NCBI RefSeq assembly: GCF_000248055.1
Contig: NZ_BAFC01000139.1
Location: forward strand, 1 to 42,513
Length of the DNA stretch: 42,513 nt
DNA from: Gordonia sputi NBRC 100414
Lineage (GTDB): Bacteria; Actinomycetota; Actinomycetes; Mycobacteriales; Mycobacteriaceae
Reading direction: 5' to 3'
Below are positions 15,445 to 23,377 of this stretch, piece after piece. Positions within the stretch are counted from its first letter, which is position 1. Each line of letters begins with the position of its first letter. The position numbers and the translations under genes are program-made. The notes under the pieces were generated by a model. It was not told where the DNA came from, ran no database searches, and saw only the letters and a program-made list of their open reading frames with translations.

Positions 15445-17268
15445 ATGGCCACCGATAAGCATCACGAACCCATCGGCGAGGTCGCCGACGAGGTCGGCGA
15501 GATAGAGAACGCCGAACACAGCATCATCGCCACAGGTGCGCAGGCCGCGGCCATGCGTGAAACCCTGGAGGACTACACACTTCGTTTCGCCCCCCGCAGC
15601 TACCGCAAATGGGGTCCTGGCGTCGTCGCCATCTCGGCGCTCGGCGGTATCGCCTACCTCGCCGACTTCGCGATCGGCGCAAACATCGGCATCGCCAACG
15701 GAACCGGAAATGCCTTGTGGGGCATCCTGTTCTTCGCTGTTGTCATCGTGATCACCGGTTACCCGCTTGCCTTCTATGCCGCGCGGTACAACATCGATCT
15801 CGACCTCATCACGCGCGGAAGCGGTTTCGGCTACTACGGCTCGGTGCTGACGAACGTCATCTTCGCGTCGTTCACCTTTATCTTCTTCGCCCTCGAGGGC
15901 TCGATCATGGCGCAGGGCCTCAAACTCGGTCTGCACATACCGCTGTGGCTCGGCTATCTTCTCTCGTCGCTGTTGGTCATCCCGTTGGTCATCTACGGCA
16001 TGAACACACTCGCCAAACTGCAGGTGTGGACCACACCGCTGTGGCTCGTCATGATGGTGTTGCCATTCATCTACCTGGTGATCAAGCATCCGTCGGCCAT
16101 CGGTGACTTCTTCGCGTTCAGTGGTATCGACGGCGACGGCAACCCGGCAGGGAAGGGCGTCAGCTTCGCGGGAACCATGCTCGCAGCCGGTGTCTGTTTG
16201 TCCCTGATCGCACAGATCGCCGAGCAGGTCGACTACCTGCGCTTCATGCCGCCCCGCACCCCCGACAACAAGCGAAAGTGGTGGTCCGCAACGCTTATCG
16301 CCGGACCGGGGTGGGTGTTCTTCGGTGCCATCAAGCAGATCGTCGGTCTGTTCCTCGCCGTGTACCTGATCGGAATCAGTGTCGACAACGCCGGCATCGC
16401 GAACCAGCCCGTCCATCAGTTCGTCGAGATCTACCAGGACTTCCTGCCGCACTGGCTGGCTCTGACCCTCGCCGTGATCCTCGTGGTGATCAGCCAGGTG
16501 AAGATCAACGTCACCAATGCCTACTCGGGTTCGCTGGCCTGGACCAACGCATTCACGCGCGTCACCAAGACCTACCCCGGACGCCTGGTGTTCTTGTTCT
16601 TCAACGTGGCGATCGCGATCGTGCTGATGGAAGCCAACATGTTCAGCTTCCTCAACAACCTGCTGAACTTCTACGCGAACTGCGGTATCGCCTGGATCGC
16701 CGTCGTCGCGTCGGACATCGTGATCAACAAGTACATCCTGGGTATCTCGCCGAAGCAGCCGGAGTTCCGTCGCGGCATGATCCACAGCGTCAACCCGGTC
16801 GGATTCGGCTCACTCCTGATCTCGGCAGGTGCGTCAATCCTGGTGTACTTCCACGTCTTTGGTGATGCCATCCAGCCGTACTCGCCGCTGGTGGCACTTG
16901 TGCTCGCCATCGTCCTGCCGCCGATCTTCGCGATCGCCACCAAGGGCAAGTACTACCTGCGTCGCGTCGACGACGGCATCGACATCCCGATGTACGACGA
17001 GCACGGCAACCCCACCGACGAGAAGTTGTTGTGCTGCGTCACCAACATCGAGTTCGAGCGACCCGACATGATCGCTTCGGCGGTGCCCGGTCCGAACGGC
17101 GAGAAGCAGTACATCAGCTCGCTCGCGCTGTCGTGCGACAAGACCGGTGAGCACGTCCTGCCCGCCCAGGACGTGATGTCGATGACTTCCGACATCCCCG
17201 CTGCGACAACCGAAGAGGCGACGGCGACACCGAGCTCGTCCTCGGATGCGTCGAAGAAGGACGCATAG
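15445..17268 (+). CDS. NCS1-family purine/pyrimidine-type permease
   Basis: The 607-residue membrane protein belongs to the nucleobase:cation symporter-1 group (codB/allantoin/cytosine permease type). About twelve hydrophobic helices run from GPGVVAISALGGIAYLADFA to LVALVLAIVLPPIFAIATK. Characteristic stretches are NIGIANGTGNALWGILFF, ITRGSGFGYYGSVL and GNPAGKGVSFAGTM. A long hydrophilic C-terminal tail of about 100 residues (RRVDDGIDIPMYDEHGNP onward) ends in Ser/Thr. The ATG at 15445 has AGGAGG 4 nt upstream. Substrate is not certain; purines, cytosine, allantoin or hydantoins are all possible. A convergent XdhC-like gene, linked to purine oxidation in other organisms, fits with nucleobase import. 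Confidence 0.88.
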   Translation: MATDKHHEPIGEVADEVGEIENAEHSIIATGAQAAAMRETLEDYTLRFAPRSYRKWGPGVVAISALGGIAYLADFAIGANIGIANGTGNALWGILFFAVVIVITGYPLAFYAARYNIDLDLITRGSGFGYYGSVLTNVIFASFTFIFFALEGSIMAQGLKLGLHIPLWLGYLLSSLLVIPLVIYGMNTLAKLQVWTTPLWLVMMVLPFIYLVIKHPSAIGDFFAFSGIDGDGNPAGKGVSFAGTMLAAGVCLSLIAQIAEQVDYLRFMPPRTPDNKRKWWSATLIAGPGWVFFGAIKQIVGLFLAVYLIGISVDNAGIANQPVHQFVEIYQDFLPHWLALTLAVILVVISQVKINVTNAYSGSLAWTNAFTRVTKTYPGRLVFLFFNVAIAIVLMEANMFSFLNNLLNFYANCGIAWIAVVASDIVINKYILGISPKQPEFRRGMIHSVNPVGFGSLLISAGASILVYFHVFGDAIQPYSPLVALVLAIVLPPIFAIATKGKYYLRRVDDGIDIPMYDEHGNPTDEKLLCCVTNIEFERPDMIASAVPGPNGEKQYISSLALSCDKTGEHVLPAQDVMSMTSDIPAATTEEATATPSSSSDASKKDA

Positions 17269-17285
17269 CGCCACGGGCAGAATTG

Positions 17286-17329
17286 ACGACGTCGGGTTCG
17301 CTTCAGAGATGGAGCGGACCCGACGTCGT
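17286..17329. terminator. Bidirectional 17-bp hairpin between NCS1 permease and XdhC
   Basis: Left arm 17286-17302 (ACGACGTCGGGTTCGCT) and right arm 17313-17329 (AGCGGACCCGACGTCGT) pair over 17 bp with a single T-G wobble and a 10-nt loop. The loop contains the XdhC stop codon (17303-17305), and the right arm encodes the last residues of XdhC. It lies 17 bp after the permease stop, so it can serve both convergent genes. Confidence 0.75.
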
Positions 17330-18385
17330 GTGTAGTGGGGCAGCCGATGCGGCGTGTCGATCCGCGATCAGCTGCGCGGCAATCGACACGGCGACCTCGG
17401 CGGGCGTGTGTCCCCCGAGGTGGAGTCCGACTGGCGATCGCAGGCGACTCAAATGCGCTGCCGTGACGCCGGATTCGACGAGGCGCTCGTTGCGATCGGC
17501 TACCGTCCGCCGGGAGCCGAGTGCTCCGACAAACCCAGCGGCGGAATCGGTCAGAGCCAGGCGAAGCGTCGGGACGTCGAACTTGGGGTCGTGCGTCATC
17601 ACGCAGATCGAGGTGGTGGCATCGACTGCGCCGGAACGTATCTCGGACTCGAGGTAGCGATGCGGCCAGTCGACGATCACCTCATCGGCGTCGGGGAATC
17701 GAGCGCGTGTGGCGAAGACCGGGCGCGCGTCGACGACGGTCACCCGATAGCCGAGTGAGCGCCCGATGCTGCTCGTGGCACGCACGAAGTCGTTGGCGCC
17801 CACCAGGATCAGCCGTGCGTTAGGGGCAAAGGTCTGTACGAACGTGCGCGGTCGGTCGCCGCCCGACTCCGCGGGCTCGTCGCAGTCGTCGACGCCGATG
17901 ATGCCGCTACGTCCCGACGTAAGGAGATCGGCGACGTCGCGGCCGAGCCGACGCCACGGTTCGCGTGTCGACGTCGTGATGTACCACTCGGGGGAGTCGC
18001 TCAGCGTGGTTGCCCAGGCGACTCGACGGTCCGCCGCGAGATGTCCGGCGAGGTCGTCCAACGCGCGTCGATGACCGGAGTCGATGCGCTCGACGAAGAC
18101 CTCCAGAGATCCACCGCAGGTCAGGCCGACTTCGATGCCATCTGGATCGGCAATACCGAAATGCTCGACGACCGCACAAGCGTCGTCGAGCACGGTCATG
18201 CAGGTGTGGACGAGCGCTGATTCGACGCAGCCACCCGAGACCGACCCGATGACCTCGCCGTCGGCCGTGACAGCCATCGCAGCGCCGACACCGCGCGGGG
18301 TCGGGCCACTCGTGCCGATGATGCGAGCGATGGCGACCGGCCCACGGCTGAGACGATCGATCACCACCGGCAACACATCACGCAT
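17303..18385 (-). CDS. XdhC/CoxF-family protein (molybdenum enzyme maturation)
   Basis: About 360 residues with the two-part XdhC layout. The N-terminal domain has GPVAIARIIGTSGPTPRGVG, SVSGGCVESAL and LTCGGSLEVFVE, where the cysteines are the family's cofactor-binding residues. The C-terminal domain is Rossmann-like (ARLILVGANDFVRATSSIGRS) and ends with FVGALGSRRTVADRNERL and SPVGLHLGGHTPAEVAVSIA. XdhC sulfurates or inserts the molybdenum cofactor into xanthine dehydrogenase-type enzymes. No such enzyme is encoded in the window. I chose ATG at 18383-18385 (MRDVLPVV); a longer frame reaches 18421. The TetR gene ends 50 bp upstream on the same strand. Confidence 0.87.
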   Translation of the reverse strand: MRDVLPVVIDRLSRGPVAIARIIGTSGPTPRGVGAAMAVTADGEVIGSVSGGCVESALVHTCMTVLDDACAVVEHFGIADPDGIEVGLTCGGSLEVFVERIDSGHRRALDDLAGHLAADRRVAWATTLSDSPEWYITTSTREPWRRLGRDVADLLTSGRSGIIGVDDCDEPAESGGDRPRTFVQTFAPNARLILVGANDFVRATSSIGRSLGYRVTVVDARPVFATRARFPDADEVIVDWPHRYLESEIRSGAVDATTSICVMTHDPKFDVPTLRLALTDSAAGFVGALGSRRTVADRNERLVESGVTAAHLSRLRSPVGLHLGGHTPAEVAVSIAAQLIADRHAASAAPLHTTSGPLHL

Positions 18386-18435
18386 TGATCCAGTGTCGGT
18401 GCCGCGGCGCGGTTGCGCCACTCGGCGTCACCGTC

Positions 18436-19047
18436 TCAGCGTGGCGCCACGTGCGTCATGACGTCACGGACCAGAGACTCCGTGATGGCACCGAGCGCGC
18501 TGTCGTCGGCTGTCGAGAGGTAGACCAGGGTGATCGCGATGATGTTCGCGATGAACACCGGAGCAATACGCGCAACCGGTGTGAGCCATTTGATCTGCGC
18601 CTCGTCGCCCGCTGCCGCCAACCCTTGTGCGGCAAGGCCATAGAGGTGCTCGTACATCTGCTTGCCCGCAGGTTGCAGTTCGGGATGATTGTGCGCGTAG
18701 ATGCCGAGTGAGATGGTCGCCTGGAGCCGCCCGGGGTCGGCTTTGAGCATCATGTAGAACGCGTCGAGTTGCTCGAACATCTTGGTACGCATCGCCTCGA
18801 CGCCGACCGCCGACGATCCGCCCACCGGCAGCAGCGATTCGAGCATCAGCGAAACGTCCTCGGGCACAGCCTTTTCCATCACTGCCCAGAGCAGCGCGGT
18901 GCGACTTTCGAACGCGTAGTGGAAACTTGCCAGTGGCATCCCGGCATGCGCGCAGATGCGTCGCGTCGTTGCGCCTTCGACGCCGTGATCGGCGATCACA
19001 CGATATGCGGATTCGACGAGCGCTGTGCGCCTGTCGTCGACGGACAT
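18436..19047 (-). CDS. TetR/AcrR-family transcriptional regulator
   Basis: About 203 residues. The N-terminal DNA-binding domain reads RTALVESAYRVIADHGVEGA, then TTRRICAHAGMPLASFHYAF, typical of TetR. The rest is an all-helical ligand domain. I chose ATG at 19045-19047 (MSVDDRR), the usual distance before helix 1. GTG at 19066-19068 is an alternative, and the frame runs to 19152. The stretch upstream contains an inverted repeat, GATAGG (19084-19089) and CCTATC (19099-19104), a possible operator. It is divergent from the metallo-hydrolase and followed by the XdhC gene, and either may be a target. Confidence 0.87.
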   Translation of the reverse strand: MSVDDRRTALVESAYRVIADHGVEGATTRRICAHAGMPLASFHYAFESRTALLWAVMEKAVPEDVSLMLESLLPVGGSSAVGVEAMRTKMFEQLDAFYMMLKADPGRLQATISLGIYAHNHPELQPAGKQMYEHLYGLAAQGLAAAGDEAQIKWLTPVARIAPVFIANIIAITLVYLSTADDSALGAITESLVRDVMTHVAPR

Positions 19048-19083
19048 CCGAGCCAACGGACCGCTCACTCCCCAGTTGAAACG

Positions 19084-19104
19084 GATAGGTGACGGAAGCC
19101 TATC
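19084..19104. promoter_or_regulatory. Inverted repeat upstream of the TetR gene
   Basis: GATAGG and CCTATC (6-bp arms, 9-bp spacer) lie 37 to 57 bp before the chosen TetR start. Their size and place suit a TetR autoregulation site. If the TetR gene in fact starts at 19152, the repeat would fall inside coding sequence, which argues for the shorter start. Confidence 0.4.
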
Positions 19105-19183
19105 AGGGTCGATATCGGTCAGTGAACAATTGTGCGCTGAAGTGGTCTTCACGCGCGTCCGATTGATCCGGGGCCGAAGGCGA

Positions 19184-19189
19184 TAGTCT
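19184..19189 (+). promoter_or_regulatory. Probable -10 element of the leader ORF and metallo-hydrolase gene
   Basis: TAGTCT lies 6 nt before the ATG at 19196, the spacing expected of a leaderless promoter. A TTGATC upstream (19163-19168) is at a short 15-bp distance and is weak as a -35 box. The same TAnnnT-to-ATG spacing is seen before echA6, the Rv0910-like gene and the MOSC gene. Confidence 0.4.
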
Positions 19190-19195
19190 GGCGGA

Positions 19196-19258
19196 ATGGT
19201 CGCAAGGAGTTCTCGCCGGACACCGAATTCCCTACGAGGCAGGGATCCCCGCTCATGA
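19196..19258 (+). CDS. 20-codon leader ORF coupled to the metallo-hydrolase gene
   Basis: ATG at 19196-19198 begins a 20-codon frame (MVARSSRRTPNSLRGRDPRS, strongly basic). Its TGA (19256-19258) overlaps the ATG of the metallo-hydrolase in an ATGA. A TAGTCT box 6 nt upstream makes a leaderless start likely. Ribosomes finishing this short ORF could restart at the downstream ATG, where no strong ribosome-binding site is seen. It was found by reading the sequence; expression is unproven and the peptide has no recognised function. Confidence 0.4.
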   Translation: MVARSSRRTPNSLRGRDPRS

Positions 19259-20391
19259 TCAGTCGTCTCGCCGACGTCGGGGTACGGGTGGCCGATTCGG
19301 CGACCGGCGCATTGTCGGCAGCTGGACTGCCCGCGGCCCGCGCGCTGGGCGCCGACCGCGACGCGATCCGACCGTACGTCGAGTCGTCGGAGTATCTCGT
19401 CGACGGCGCCTTCGTCAATCCCGAACCGTCGTCATTCGGTGTGGCAGCCGATCTCCAGGTCGCCCTCGACATGGCTCGTGGCCCCGGCAAGCCGAGCCGA
19501 CCGGTCCTCGTCACCGTGCCCCGATTCGACGACGAACCGGGCAAACTCACCGTCACCTGGCTCGGGCACGCGTCGGCACTCGTCGAACTCGACGGCACCC
19601 GCATCCTCACCGATCCGGTGTTCAGCGAACGGTGTTCCCCCTGGCAGCAGGTGGGACCGGCCCGTCTGCATCCGGCGCCCGTCACGGTTGCCGACCTCCC
19701 GCAGATCGACGTCGTATTGCTCAGTCACGATCACTACGACCACCTCGACATGGACACCGTTGTCGCCGTGGCCGACTCATCGCCAGACGCGGTGTTCGTC
19801 GCACCTGTCGGTGTCGCAGCGCACCTCGTGAGCTGGGGAATCCCCGGTGACCGCATCCGGCAGGCCGACGTCTGGCAGAGAGTCTCGGTCACCTGCGGAG
19901 CAACCACACTCGAGTTCTTCTGCGGGCCGGCTAGGCATTTCTCCGGGCGCGGACTCACCCGCAACCTCACCCAGTGGGCGAGCTGGGCCGTCGTGGGACC
20001 CGAGCACCGGTTCTTCTTCTCCGGAGACACGGGCTACAGCGAGCGGTTCGAAGAACTCGGCGCACGGCACGGACCGTTCGACCTGACGCTCATCGCCGTC
20101 GGCGCTTACGACGCGTCGTGGCCGGACGTACACGTCGACCCGGAGGAAGCCGTCGCGATCCATCGGATGGTGTCGGGCGAATCGGGCTCCGACTCCGTGT
20201 TCCTACCCATCCACTGGGGAACGTTCAGTCTCGCGCGACACTCGTGGGCCGATCCCATCACGCGCCTGCTGCCCGCGGCCGAGCGACACAACACGTCCGT
20301 CGTCGTGCCGCAGCCCGGCGGCACCATCGACATCACCGCGCGCGCCGGGACCGGACTGCGCATACCCACATGGTGGGAGACCTCGGCGTGA
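19255..20391 (+). CDS. NAPE-PLD/UlaG-like metallo-beta-lactamase-fold hydrolase (Rv0906-like)
   Basis: The 378-residue protein has a metallo-beta-lactamase fold. VTWLGHASALVELDGTRILTDP opens the fold, and the metal-binding motif is SHDHYDHLD with its first His at residue 158. Later ligands are GPARHFSGRG, FFFSGDTGYS and PIHWGTF. This pattern matches the NAPE-phospholipase-D-like group and M. tuberculosis Rv0906, which also lies just before ctpE. A phosphodiesterase or lactonase activity is likely, but the substrate is unknown. Its stop codon overlaps the ctpE start (GTGA, 20388-20391), so the two are translationally coupled. The first 45 residues have no clear signal peptide. Confidence 0.88.
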   Translation: MISRLADVGVRVADSATGALSAAGLPAARALGADRDAIRPYVESSEYLVDGAFVNPEPSSFGVAADLQVALDMARGPGKPSRPVLVTVPRFDDEPGKLTVTWLGHASALVELDGTRILTDPVFSERCSPWQQVGPARLHPAPVTVADLPQIDVVLLSHDHYDHLDMDTVVAVADSSPDAVFVAPVGVAAHLVSWGIPGDRIRQADVWQRVSVTCGATTLEFFCGPARHFSGRGLTRNLTQWASWAVVGPEHRFFFSGDTGYSERFEELGARHGPFDLTLIAVGAYDASWPDVHVDPEEAVAIHRMVSGESGSDSVFLPIHWGTFSLARHSWADPITRLLPAAERHNTSVVVPQPGGTIDITARAGTGLRIPTWWETSA

Positions 20392-22940
20392 GCGAGCAGA
20401 GCACAGCGGCCCCCGAGCGGGGCCTCACCGCCGATGAGGTCGCCCAGCGCGTCGCCGACGGCAAGGTCAACGACATGCCCGACCGCTCGGGGCGCTCGGT
20501 CGGCGACATCATCAAGGCCAACGTCTTCACGCGGATCAACGCCATCCTCGGGGTGCTGTTCGCGATCGTCGTCTTCACCGGCTCACTCATCAACGGACTG
20601 TTCGGTCTGCTGATCATCGCCAACGGCGGCATCGGCATCATCCAGGAGGTCCGCGCCAAGAAGACCCTCGACAAACTCGCCATCGTCGGACAGGCCAAAC
20701 CGCGGGTGCGACGCGACGGCGAGGTCACCGAGATCCCACCGAACGAGGTGGTGCTCGACGACATCATCGAGATCGGTGCGGGCGATCAGATCGTGGTCGA
20801 CGGCGAGATCGTCGAGTCATATGTCCTCGACGTCGACGAGTCGCTGCTGACCGGTGAGGCCGATCCCATCGACAAATCCGTCGGCGACAAGGTGCTGTCC
20901 GGCAGCTTCGCGGTGTCCGGGGCAGGTGCCTACCGTGCGACGAAGGTGGGCGCCGACGCGTATGCCGCGAAGTTGGCGTCCGAGGCGTCGAAGTTCACGC
21001 TCGTGTCGTCGGAATTGCGGTCGGGCATCAATCAGATCCTGCGGGTCATCACCTGGCTGCTGATTCCCGCGGGGCTGCTGACCATCGTCAACCAGTTGTT
21101 CATCAGCAACAACGGTCTGCGTGCATCGCTGCTCGGTATGGTCGCCGCACTCGTGCCGATGGTTCCCGAAGGCCTCGTGTTGATGATGTCGATCGCGTTC
21201 GCGGTCGGGGTCATCCGTCTCGGACAGCGGCAGTGTCTTGTCAACGAACTGCCCGCGATCGAAGGACTGGCCCGCGTCAACATCGTGTGTGCCGACAAGA
21301 CCGGAACACTCACCGAGAACGGCATGCGCGTCTCGGAGCTGCGGATCATCGGCGACGACGGGAAGGTCGAGGACAGCGGCGGGGGAGCAGCGTCGTCGGA
21401 TCGTCGCACGGAGGCCGAGCAGGCACTCGCCGCGCTGGCCAAGAACGATCGCAGTCCCAACGCGAGCATGCAGGCCATCGGCGAGGTCTACGACGACGCG
21501 CCCGACTGGACGACATCAGCCGTCGAACCGTTCACCTCTGCCAAGAAGTGGAGCGGCATGTCGTTCGTCGACGCCGACGGCAACGACGCGGGCAACTGGG
21601 TCCTCGGAGCCCCCGACGTGCTGCTCGACGACGACTCCGAACCGGCGCGCGTCGCAAGCGATCTGGGTGCACAGGGCCTACGCATCCTGCTCCTGGCGCG
21701 ACTCGACGTCGCCGTCGACACCGAACCCGACGCGGGAGCTGCGACGCCCGGGCGCCTGACTCCGGTCGCACTCGTCGTGCTCGAGCAGCGGGTACGTTCC
21801 GACGCTCGTCCCACGCTCGACTACTTCGAGCAGCAGGACGTTGCCGTCAAGATCATCTCCGGCGACAACGCCCGATCGGTGGGCGCGGTCGCGGAGTCGC
21901 TCGGCCTCGGCTCACCCGACACCTCCGTCGACGCGCGCGAGCTGCCGACCGAACCGAACCAGCTCGCGCACGCCGTCGAAGAAGGTGTGACGTTCGGGCG
22001 AGTGCGGCCCGACCAGAAGCGGGCGATGGTGCGCGCGTTGCAGTCCGACGGCAACAACGTCGCGATGACCGGCGACGGCGTCAACGACGTGCTCGCCCTC
22101 AAGGACGCAGACATCGGCGTCGCGATGGGATCGGGGAGTTCCGCCGCTCGATCGGTGGCCCAGATCGTGTTGTTGGACAACAAGTTCGCGACGCTGCCCT
22201 ATGTCGTCGGTGAGGGTCGTCGGGTCATCGGCAACATCGAGCGTGTCTCCAACCTGTTCCTCACCAAGACCGTCTACGCGGTGCTGTTGGCGCTGTTCGT
22301 GGGTATCGCGGGACTCGGCGCGAAGCTGTTCGGCACGCCGTCGATCAGCTACCCGTTCCAGCCGATCCACGTGACGATTGCGGCGTGGTTCACCATCGGG
22401 ATTCCGGCGTTCATCCTGTCGCTCGCACCCAACAACGAGCGGGCCCGTCCCGGATTCGTGCGGCGCGTGCTGACTCAGGCGGTGCCGAACGGAATCATCG
22501 TCGGACTCTGCGCATTCGTCACCTATCTGATCGTCAATCCGGGCGGGTCGGGTAACTCGCTCGGCGGTGATTCGGTGGAACTGTCGCCGCACCAGACACA
22601 GGCTGCGACAGCAACGCTGATCACGTTGATCGCCATCGCGGTGTACGTCCTGGCCGTTGTCGCGCGGCCGTACACGTGGTGGAAGGTGCTGTTGATCGCG
22701 GTGTCCGCCGGCGCATACGTGCTGATCTTCTCGTGGCCGTTCACCCAGCACATGTTCAAACTCGACTCGTCGAACTGGCAGATGAACTCGGTTGCATTTA
22801 TTTCAGCGGCCGTCGGCATCGTGGCCGTCGAGATCATGTCGCGGATCGGGCCGCGCATCATCGCTCGTCACGAGCGTGAACGTGACGACGCCGAGCAGAC
22901 GGCCTTGCGAGCGGCGAAGACGCAGTCGGCTCAGTCCTGA
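20388..22940 (+). CDS. ctpE: CtpE-like P-type cation ATPase
   Basis: This 850-residue P-type ATPase has no N-terminal metal-binding domain. It carries LLTGEADPIDKSVGD in the actuator domain, phosphorylation motif CADKTGTLTENG (Asp303), a nucleotide-binding domain with KWSGMSF, and the hinge GDGVNDVLALKDADIGVAMG. Helices occur near residues 55-95 and 215-275, and there are about six at the end. Position after an Rv0906-like gene and before an Rv0909-like gene matches M. tuberculosis CtpE (Rv0908). CtpE of M. smegmatis is a calcium importer (established), so calcium uptake across the cell membrane is the likely role. GTG at 20388 has GGGAGA 7 nt upstream and overlaps the previous stop. The open frame extends upstream but belongs to the hydrolase. 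Confidence 0.92.
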   Translation: MSEQSTAAPERGLTADEVAQRVADGKVNDMPDRSGRSVGDIIKANVFTRINAILGVLFAIVVFTGSLINGLFGLLIIANGGIGIIQEVRAKKTLDKLAIVGQAKPRVRRDGEVTEIPPNEVVLDDIIEIGAGDQIVVDGEIVESYVLDVDESLLTGEADPIDKSVGDKVLSGSFAVSGAGAYRATKVGADAYAAKLASEASKFTLVSSELRSGINQILRVITWLLIPAGLLTIVNQLFISNNGLRASLLGMVAALVPMVPEGLVLMMSIAFAVGVIRLGQRQCLVNELPAIEGLARVNIVCADKTGTLTENGMRVSELRIIGDDGKVEDSGGGAASSDRRTEAEQALAALAKNDRSPNASMQAIGEVYDDAPDWTTSAVEPFTSAKKWSGMSFVDADGNDAGNWVLGAPDVLLDDDSEPARVASDLGAQGLRILLLARLDVAVDTEPDAGAATPGRLTPVALVVLEQRVRSDARPTLDYFEQQDVAVKIISGDNARSVGAVAESLGLGSPDTSVDARELPTEPNQLAHAVEEGVTFGRVRPDQKRAMVRALQSDGNNVAMTGDGVNDVLALKDADIGVAMGSGSSAARSVAQIVLLDNKFATLPYVVGEGRRVIGNIERVSNLFLTKTVYAVLLALFVGIAGLGAKLFGTPSISYPFQPIHVTIAAWFTIGIPAFILSLAPNNERARPGFVRRVLTQAVPNGIIVGLCAFVTYLIVNPGGSGNSLGGDSVELSPHQTQAATATLITLIAIAVYVLAVVARPYTWWKVLLIAVSAGAYVLIFSWPFTQHMFKLDSSNWQMNSVAFISAAVGIVAVEIMSRIGPRIIARHERERDDAEQTALRAAKTQSAQS

Positions 22941-23058
22941 TTTCTGGTCCATTGGTCCGTGGTTCCGGCCCTCCGATGGACATAGACTCAACTGCACGCG
23001 ACGCGGCTCCCGCGGCGTCGACGTAGACCCAATCATCGAGTGCGACCAGGAGCAGACC

Positions 23059-23307
23059 ATGGATCTCAAAGGACTCGTCGACAAGGCGAAGGAAGCACTC
23101 CGGGGCAACCCGAGTCTGATCGACAAGGGTGGCGACGCCATCGACAAGGCGACCGGCGGCAAGTACGCCGACCAGGTCGACAAGGCTCAGGACGCCGCAC
23201 GCAAGGCTGTTGGCGCGGAAGACGCGCCCGCCGAGCAGAAGCCGGCCGAACAGAAGCCTGCTGAGCAAAAGCCCGCCGGGGATCAGCAGCCTCCGGCCAA
23301 CGGCTGA
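23059..23307 (+). CDS. Rv0909-like small protein (MT0933-like antitoxin family)
   Basis: The 82-residue protein starts with MDLKGLVDKAKEALRGNPSL and continues IDKGGDAIDKATGGKYADQV and DKAQDAARKAVG. This is the amphipathic, Lys/Asp/Gly-rich pattern of the MT0933_antitox family, represented by Rv0909 in M. tuberculosis. The C-terminus is a low-complexity tail with three tandem EQKPA units (15-bp repeats at 23233-23277). ATG at 23059 has AGGAG 6 nt upstream. A TAGACT box (22983-22988) may be its promoter, giving a leader of about 65 nt. In M. tuberculosis it is annotated as the antitoxin for Rv0910, encoded next to it. Here a gene on the other strand separates the two. Confidence 0.82.
   Translation: MDLKGLVDKAKEALRGNPSLIDKGGDAIDKATGGKYADQVDKAQDAARKAVGAEDAPAEQKPAEQKPAEQKPAGDQQPPANG
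23233..23277 (+). repeat. 15-bp tandem repeat (x3) encoding EQKPA units
   Basis: Three consecutive 15-bp units encode E-Q-K-P-A three times. Synonymous differences between units show the protein repeat has been kept while the DNA drifted. Confidence 0.85.
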
Positions 23308-23322
23308 GCGAGTTGGAACCGA

Positions 23323-23371
23323 GTTGCGGTTGCTGTGGGCTGCGGAATCCGCGCCTCGCGGCAACCGCAAC
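23323..23371. terminator. 11-bp inverted repeat between convergent genes
   Basis: GTTGCGGTTGC (23323-23333) and GCAACCGCAAC (23361-23371) are perfect complements around a 27-nt GC-rich loop that can itself pair. It lies 15 bp after the Rv0909-like stop and 6 bp beyond the end of the convergent glycosylase gene. It is likely a shared terminator. Confidence 0.6.
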
Positions 23372-23377
23372 TGTTGT

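Noticed and set aside
15184..16785. 533-codon minus-strand ORF opposite the NCS1 permease
   Set aside because: Its composition (Asp/Glu/His/Gln-rich) is what the reverse strand of a membrane protein gives. No motif present.
19048..19152. N-terminal extension of the TetR protein to 19152
   Set aside because: It would place the GATAGG/CCTATC inverted repeat inside coding sequence and add residues not typical of TetR proteins.
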